Origin: Beroe ovata
Taxonomy: Eukaryota; Ctenophora; Nuda; Beroida; Beroidae
Assembly: GCA_946803715.1 (NCBI GenBank)
Contig: CAMPET010000096.1
Span: 180,389 to 244,388 of the forward strand
DNA: 64,000 nt
Direction: 5' to 3'
In this document: positions 58,303 to 64,000 of the stretch, piece by piece
Layout: each line of letters opens with the position of its first letter
Position numbering within the stretch: position 1 is the stretch's first letter
Made by a program: the position numbers and the translations under genes
Notes under the pieces: model-generated
Told to the model about the DNA's origin: nothing
The model's input: only the letters and a program-made list of their open reading frames with translations
Database searches by the model: none

Positions 58303-61300
58303 TTATGCACCACCGTGAACCAACTGCTTGCATGCTAGTTGGACATTGTTCTGTAACATCTGTGAAGAGAAAGGGAGGGGTCAGGGTGACCGTTGAGTTT
58401 GAAAAAGTACTGCTATGAGGATGTCTTCATTTGAGGATATCTTCATTTGATGATATCTAGATCATATCTAAGAATGTCTTATCTTATTTGAAATCTGACA
58501 AAAACCAACCTGAGTTCCCTCAGAAGTCCCAATAGCTTTGATAATGGCAACTTTCTCATGGTTAGGGTGAGGCGATAAGCTGATGCGTGTCCCTGAGGAA
58601 ATATGGTCACATGTTTCAGTCTTATCACGTCACAGGTCATTTGCACCATGTTCAGAGTGATATGATTATCATGAAAAATCATGAAAATTTAAAAGAACTA
58701 AGTGAAGAGTGACTCACGGGTCATCTGCTCCAGGGATGTCTTGACACTCTCAATCTTCTGCCCAATAACCAGTGGAATAAAGTTTGTCCATCTTACCAAA
58801 TTATTCGGCACACCTATGAATAGTCATCACATTAAGCCACGACTAACAAAAAATCATTTTGGCACGTGCACTTGAAATCACTGCACGTGCAGATTTGCCG
58901 TAACCGAGCGGCGAGCAACACATACCATCGAATGATCCAGGGAGAGCTGGGCCGATACCGGCGGTGGGCGTGGCAGGGGTCTGTGGAGCGGGTGGGTATG
59001 CGGGCTGTCCTCCTGTCTGCTTCTCGGGCATGTCATTCTGCAGCTCCTGAAAACAGGATCACGGTGAGTATCGCTAATCCAATCCATCATATCACGTACA
59101 GGAAAACTCCATGCTGTAAGGGGATTTGTGAAGACGTACTCTTCTCAGATTAGAATTCTCAAAAGTAGTCCCGTTAGCTATGGTGCTCTTGGCTGCAGCT
59201 GGGAAGCTGTCATCCTGTGTGGACCAGGTGGTTCTGAGCAGTGAGTTGGACAGGAAGTCCTCTTCCTGATCCGAACTGTGCTGTCCTCCATTCATCGAAT
59301 ATGAGCCTGAGTAAATAGAGAGAGAAATAATCCTCGGTCAATCCCATAGTTTTCTGGTTTCTTCCCTATTCAACTAAACATAACATATTTCACATGTTCA
59401 TGTTCATGCTCATCCGGTTCAGCCCCTTACCGTTGTAGAAGGAAAGTTCCTCAGGGGTCTGCCCTGTTGACGAGCTCCTAGCGCTATTGCCCGAGCTGTT
59501 CAGTGAATTTCCCGGTGTCCCGTAGTTAGAATATCCACCCGCATGACTTTCGTCAGTGCTATTCCAGTATGTGGAGTGGTTGTAAAGGCTGTGCGGGCTG
59601 GTTTGTATGCCGCTGTCTTGCGACCCGTCAAACATGGCGTGGTGGCCCTTACCGCCATGGTTGTCATGGGAGCTGAGGATTTCATCCAGACCCTCCAGCA
59701 TGCTCATCATGTTGAACTTCTCCTCGCTCGTGTAACTCGACTGTTTCATCTGGAGAAGGAAAGGAGATTGTTGCATCGATACCGGCACAAGGTCCGGGGA
59801 ATTCACAGAATTTGAGATGGAAATCCTTCATTGATCGTTTGAAAACAATGAAAACTCTGTACAGTGTGTACTTGCTGATAGTTCTAGATATAGTGAAGCT
59901 CATCTCGATATACCACGTGTTTCCACGTACCGGTGAGCGCTCATGTTTAGCGTAGGGGAAGGGGCTGTAGCCCTGAGGACTGGCGTATGCTCCGTGGTCC
60001 ATCATTCCTCCAGGATACACCGGGTGTTTGGGAGTCGAGAACTTCTGAGGGAGAGGGGGAGGGGTGAGAAATGACGGACAAAGTAAAATTGTAACAAAGA
60101 GAGAGTAGATAGATGGAGGACGTGAGAAAACGGAGGGAGGGGAAAGAGGGAGGACGAAAATCGTATCTCAACAAGGGATGGGGTCACGAGGAAAGGGAGA
60201 AGGTAGTGAGACAACATCCTGGTCGTGTAAGAAGGGAGTTTGGTCGTGTAAGTAGGGAGTGTAGTCGTCATGCGCGGGAGGTACCTGGTAGTTTCCTGTC
60301 GGTTGCGGGGACTTGGCCAGGTAGTCAGAAGCGATGAGTTGTCCAGCGAGCACAAGTTGCTCGTTCATGTGTTGCTGTTGCTGATAGTAGTCTCTGTGTT
60401 GCTGCTGTTGCTGCGTAATGTCGGAGAGAAGACGGAGAAGAGCGTTGGCCTTCTCGGGTGAGAGTTGAGGAGTGGCTGCTGGCGGCTGGAGTGGAGGCGC
60501 TGCGCCGTGCATTACCCGCTGCGAGGGGGGAGGTGGCATCTGAAACATTACACGTGAGTGAGTTTCCATGACAACACTTACTCTTAGTGTGACATCATAT
60601 ATCAACAACTGGGACAACTTCATATCACAAAATACCATTACCTGATTCTCATTGCCGTACTTCATTTTCTGTACGTGATGCTGCATACTCCCACCATTGT
60701 GTGCTCGTCCCATCTGAAAATGAAATGTTGTCACTATCACCATCAGAATTGAGAACATAATCCAGATAACGCGGTGCAAAATAACCAATCCCCCTAGATT
60801 TCCATCAACCTGCTGTTTGAGTTGCAATTCTAGGCGCTTTTCTAAGATGCGAGCCACGAGGGCCTGGCGAAGTGGTGAGACATTGGTGAGACGCGATGTG
60901 GGAATGAGAGGTCCTGTGCTACCAATTGGCAGAGCCTCAATTAGAGGCTGTGTCTCAATTAGAGGCGGTGTCTCAATTAGAGGCTGTGTCTTAGCGGAAG
61001 ATGTTCTGAGTTGTGCCAGGGTTGAAGTGAGTCGAGCTGAGGGTGAGTTGGGATTCCCTGTTTGTGTGAGTTGAGAGATGGGAGAAGTGAGTTGAGTGAG
61101 GGGAGGGCTGACTTGAGCAAGCGGTGCAGTGTCTTCAATCACATGCTTTGTAGTTGGTGTGATTTGCGTGATAGGAGGTACGGAGAGTGATTGATCGGTA
61201 ATGGCGGTTGTCACATCAGGAGTTCTCTGTTGAGTGTTATGCGTGATGTTTGTCACACTGGAATCCACATCAGGAATGATATTGTGTGACGGTGGGTTGA

Positions 61301-61490
61301 GTGATGTCACCTGATGATCATGGACAATGGTTTGATTGATTTCAGTATTTTCATGTGATTTTTGTTGTGATAAAAGCACTGAGAACTTGGAGGTGGCAAG
61401 TTTTTCTTCATCTCGAATATAACAAACCTGCCGGTTCATTTGATGATCAACATAGAGTGAATCCCGTTGTTGAACTGCGTTCTTCGTCAT
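58303..61490 (-). CDS. Gln/Pro/Ser-rich protein with C-terminal KH-like domain
   Basis: Ten exons with agreeing phases, 654 residues: 61490-60810, 60713-60642, 60539-60285, 60044-59931, 59749-59431, 59306-59140, 59046-58926, 58813-58718, 58592-58510, 58359-58303 (TAA). The N-terminal 220 residues are Thr/Ser/Pro-rich with tandem LIETxPLIE repeats, then a helical LRQALVARILEKRLELQLKQ. A Gln-rich helical block follows (LLRLLSDITQQQQQH), then Ser/Tyr/Gly-rich low-complexity sequence. The last three exons spell a KH-like fold: FIPLVIGQKIESVKTSLEQM, RISLSPHPNHEKVAIIKAIG, MLQNNVQLACKQLV; the usual GxxG loop is only partly kept. This suggests RNA binding, but I cannot name a family, and a transcriptional coactivator is another reading. 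The first exon opens ATG right after a CAG acceptor, in phase 0, so it may not hold the true start. Confidence 0.72.
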
Positions 61491-61573
61491 CTGAAGTTGA
61501 AATGATAATCAACAGCTGGTGTTATATAAGCGGACAAAAATGATCAGTTTAATCATGATATATCAATCATTAC

Positions 61574-61755
61574 TATCCTTATATTATCAAGATTAAATTG
61601 AACAACAGCTGTGTTCTCCGCACTTTTGATCAATGTATGATGCGGTAAAGTATCAATGAAGTCTATAATTGTGGACCGATTGAGCACCAGCTCACTATCA
61701 TTCTCATTTTCACACATCCAGTAAACCACGTGTGAGATCACATCCTTAGTTTGAT
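61574..61755 (-). CDS. Possible upstream exon of the KH-like gene
   Basis: Open frame reading DVISHVVYWMCENENDSELV and ending NIRI before a GTAATG donor (61574), which would join in phase 0 to the ATG exon at 61490. The acceptor is unclear (AAAG or TAAG near 61735-61755). The sequence is helix-rich, but I do not recognise a domain. Confidence 0.35.
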
Positions 61756-61759
61756 TTCC

Positions 61760-63598
61760 CTTTGACAATCATTATTATAGCACCTGATTCGAGGCTAGAC
61801 AGAACTCTTTGATGAGTGGGTACGGCGCGCGCGCGGGAATTATCACTGTCACGTGATACAACTCCTAACAGCTGCTCCTGCTCTGTAGTATTCTTTATGT
61901 GCAATGATTCGGCTTTCCGTAACAAGTTTCCCAAAATATGGCAAACGTAAACATGCATATGTGTAATTGATGTCAGCGGTGTTTAATGAGTGTGTATCAT
62001 TTGGGTAGCCATTAGTTGCAAGCCCGTGCAATTGAACACGTGCTCAATTGATGGTAATTATCATTGGTCGCGATTGATCGTGACTCGGATTGATCAAAAC
62101 TCAAGAGTTTTCGCGCAGTTGGCACTATTTTTCTTCACAACTATACGTGTGCGATGCCGATTGCCGAGTTTTTACGCCTGGTACACTTTGGCCGACCCTG
62201 TTCATATGAATCAGTTATGACTTTTGGGGATGTGAAATGGTATACTTCAGCTATTGTTGAGTCACGGGAGTGACTCAATACCAGCAGTATCTATCACTGA
62301 TCCGTCCGCTTATACTTACACATGCTGACGATAAATTGGGGGCGATAATCACGCCTGGATGCGCTTCGTATACGATATATTATGTAGCCACTTTGGCGCA
62401 TGAAATCTATGCAAATTACTGGGAATTCGACCATGATTGTGGTATAATTTTGGTGGTATATAACATAGCAGGAGGTCACAATTACAATTATAACGGCCCC
62501 GTGATGCATGGTTCACAATGCATCGGACACGCATCATCTGTGTGCTAATGACACAGACACAGAGAGATTGCGCGCATAACATCTCCTTGCTACAATCTAT
62601 GTCAGATATCCATTCACTAGGTATAGCACTTCATGTCTACTGCAGCACTATTGTGTGATCTCGGATCATTTGGATATCATTCCACCACAGCAAGAGCATT
62701 CCATTATTGTTAGGTGCAATTTGCGGGACAATCTCTTAGCATATTTGCTGAGTTTTTGCGGCGACACTCGCGTACTGCACAACTGCAGCATCTTCATGAA
62801 AAGTTCCCCCATTTCAGCTCGCAGTTCACACCCTCTTTACTCTATACAGTGGTGGCAGGTGTTTTTAACAAGATCTCAGGCCATGGCATATTTCTTCAAA
62901 CATGCTATTGCTCACAATATAACATGACACTTATCCGTTAAAGTTTCTTCAATCGACATCTGGTAAGCTCCTCCGTTAGTGTAAGCTGTTCGATAAGAGC
63001 CAGTCTAGACACCTCATAATAAAGAATGGCCATAGATAGTGACTAATGTAATAAACCTCCTTTATAACACTGAGCAAAGCAGGGACCAAAACATAATACC
63101 GATATAACAGTAACACTCACTCATTCTGATTCACTTTGATTAAGCTTGCTTTGCTGATATCTCTAGATTTAATCTGCACGGAGAATTAGGAGGCGCATTG
63201 AACATCGCGTCACAATGAATAATACGCAATGTCGCGTATATTGGGCTGCTGTAGTGTCGCCACTAACTACACTGTCAGGGTGTATTCACTGCTATAGGTG
63301 GCTTTCCTAGGTGGCTCATCAGGAATATATTCCAACCTCATTAACGTTGCCCCTCGCGCCCGTGCGAAACTATGGTTCCGTGTGTGTATGATCGAATTTC
63401 CCTTTTACCTCAAAGTGTTTTTCAGCAAATAATGGTTCAATTCAATGTTTACAACAAATGCGATTACAAGTGAAACGTACGTAATACTAATAGGCCCCAG
63501 CTAGAGTACGACGGTAATGTTTTTTCATTTTCTCGCGTTGCGTGGCTTTGTGTGCTGATTTTCTCTCCAATGCAAGTATAGTGTGATGTTCAGCTCTT
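61760..63598. other. Region between the KH-like gene and its second copy
   Basis: No gene supported. Short open stretches exist at 61746-61958 and 62270-62548, without family resemblance. If the right edge is a duplicated haplotype, part of this may be allelic sequence. Confidence 0.4.
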
Positions 63599-63660
63599 TG
63601 TGTGTGTATGTGTGTGTGTGTATGTGTGTGAGTGTGTGTGTATGTGTGTGAGTGTGTGTG
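63599..63660. repeat. (TG)n microsatellite ending at an N
   Basis: TG array with TATG and TGAG variants that stops at the N at 63661, where a duplicated segment begins. Confidence 0.9.
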
Positions 63661-63661
63661 N

Positions 63662-64000
63662 CAGGAGTTCTCTGTTGAGTGTTATGCGTGATGTTTGTCA
63701 CACTGGAATCCACATCGGGAATGATATTGTGTGACGATGGGTTGAGTGATGTCACCTGATGATCATGGAAAATGGTTTGATTGATTTCAGTATTTTCATG
63801 TGATTTTTGTTGTGATAAAAGCAGTGAGAACTTGGAGGTGGCAAGTTTTTCTTCATCTCGAATATTACAAACCTGCCGGTTCATTTGATGATCAACATAG
63901 AGTGAATCTCGCTGTTGAACTGCGTTCTTCGTCATCTGAAGTTGAAATGATCATCAACATCTGGTGCTATATAAGCGGGCAAAAATGATCAGTTTAATCA
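63662..64000 (-). repeat. Second copy of the first large exon of the KH-like gene (copy of 61217-61555)
   Basis: 339 bases align to 61217-61555 with no indels and about 11 substitutions (about 97%). The coding frame is preserved: the protein starts MTKNAVQQRDSLYVDHQMNR, and the CAG acceptor before its ATG is intact. The copy is cut on the left by the N at 63661 and runs off the window on the right. It could be a recent tandem duplicate or the other haplotype placed in the same scaffold; I favour the latter because the break coincides with an N and a microsatellite. Confidence 0.88.

Noticed and set aside
1-64000. CRISPR array, operons or prokaryotic mobile genes
   Set aside because: The spliced animal genes exclude a prokaryotic origin; the tandem arrays present are minisatellites without unique spacers.
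1-64000. tRNA genes
   Set aside because: I looked for GGTTCGANTCC B-box motifs; near matches such as 35404 and 7600-7630 lack a partner A-box and cloverleaf arms.

Overview
The window is animal nuclear DNA. Its genes are split by many short GT-AG introns, and both strands carry recognisable metazoan proteins: a Raver-type splicing co-regulator, ZNF207/BuGZ, GRB2, PPP4R4 and hormone-sensitive lipase. The AT-rich background, compact introns, tandem rhodopsin-like receptors, an SRCR plus GCC2/GCC3-type receptor, and about 3% divergence between two copies of one exon all fit an early-branching invertebrate. A sponge is my best guess (inference; the species is not identifiable by eye). Single N positions at 1096, 32011, 43151, 45502, 47721 and 63661 look like collapsed gaps; three of them sit in TG/CA microsatellites.

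Layout. 1-4146: no gene recognised; microsatellites and one GC-rich foldback repeat. 4147-9537 (-): Raver-like protein with three RRMs and, unusually, two CCHC zinc knuckles. 11130-13641 (-): ZNF207/BuGZ with both N-terminal zinc fingers and a GLEBS-like motif. 14467-15253 (-): RING plus Cys-rich protein, broken by a frame change. 18409-21384 (+): two tandem seven-transmembrane receptors that share a nearly identical block. 21920-24058 (-): complete GRB2. 25840-41564 (-): a 23-exon PPP4R4 gene whose introns hold two opposite-strand genes, an intronless papain-family peptidase (27157-28263) and an SRCR/Cys-rich membrane receptor (37396-39308). 42050-48385: repeats, a 2-kb pyrimidine tract and a RanBP2-type zinc finger with an in-frame TGA. 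48386-53472 (+): hormone-sensitive lipase, 5' end not found. 55002-56075 (+): single-pass protein with CCP-like modules. 58303-61490 (-): long Q/P/S-rich protein with a KH-like C-terminus. 63662-64000: a second, about 97% identical copy of part of that gene.

How the genes relate. They are ordinary unlinked housekeeping, signalling and RNA-binding genes, so no operon-like system is visible. The least ordinary points are the zinc-knuckle Raver, the two genes nested in PPP4R4, the receptor gene-conversion block, the five-locus family of CG-alternating foldback elements, the minisatellite that repeats a lipase splice donor, and the TGA-interrupted zinc finger. Exon coordinates were derived by reading reverse complements, splice signals and codon phase by eye, guided by recalled family sequences. 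None was checked against transcripts.
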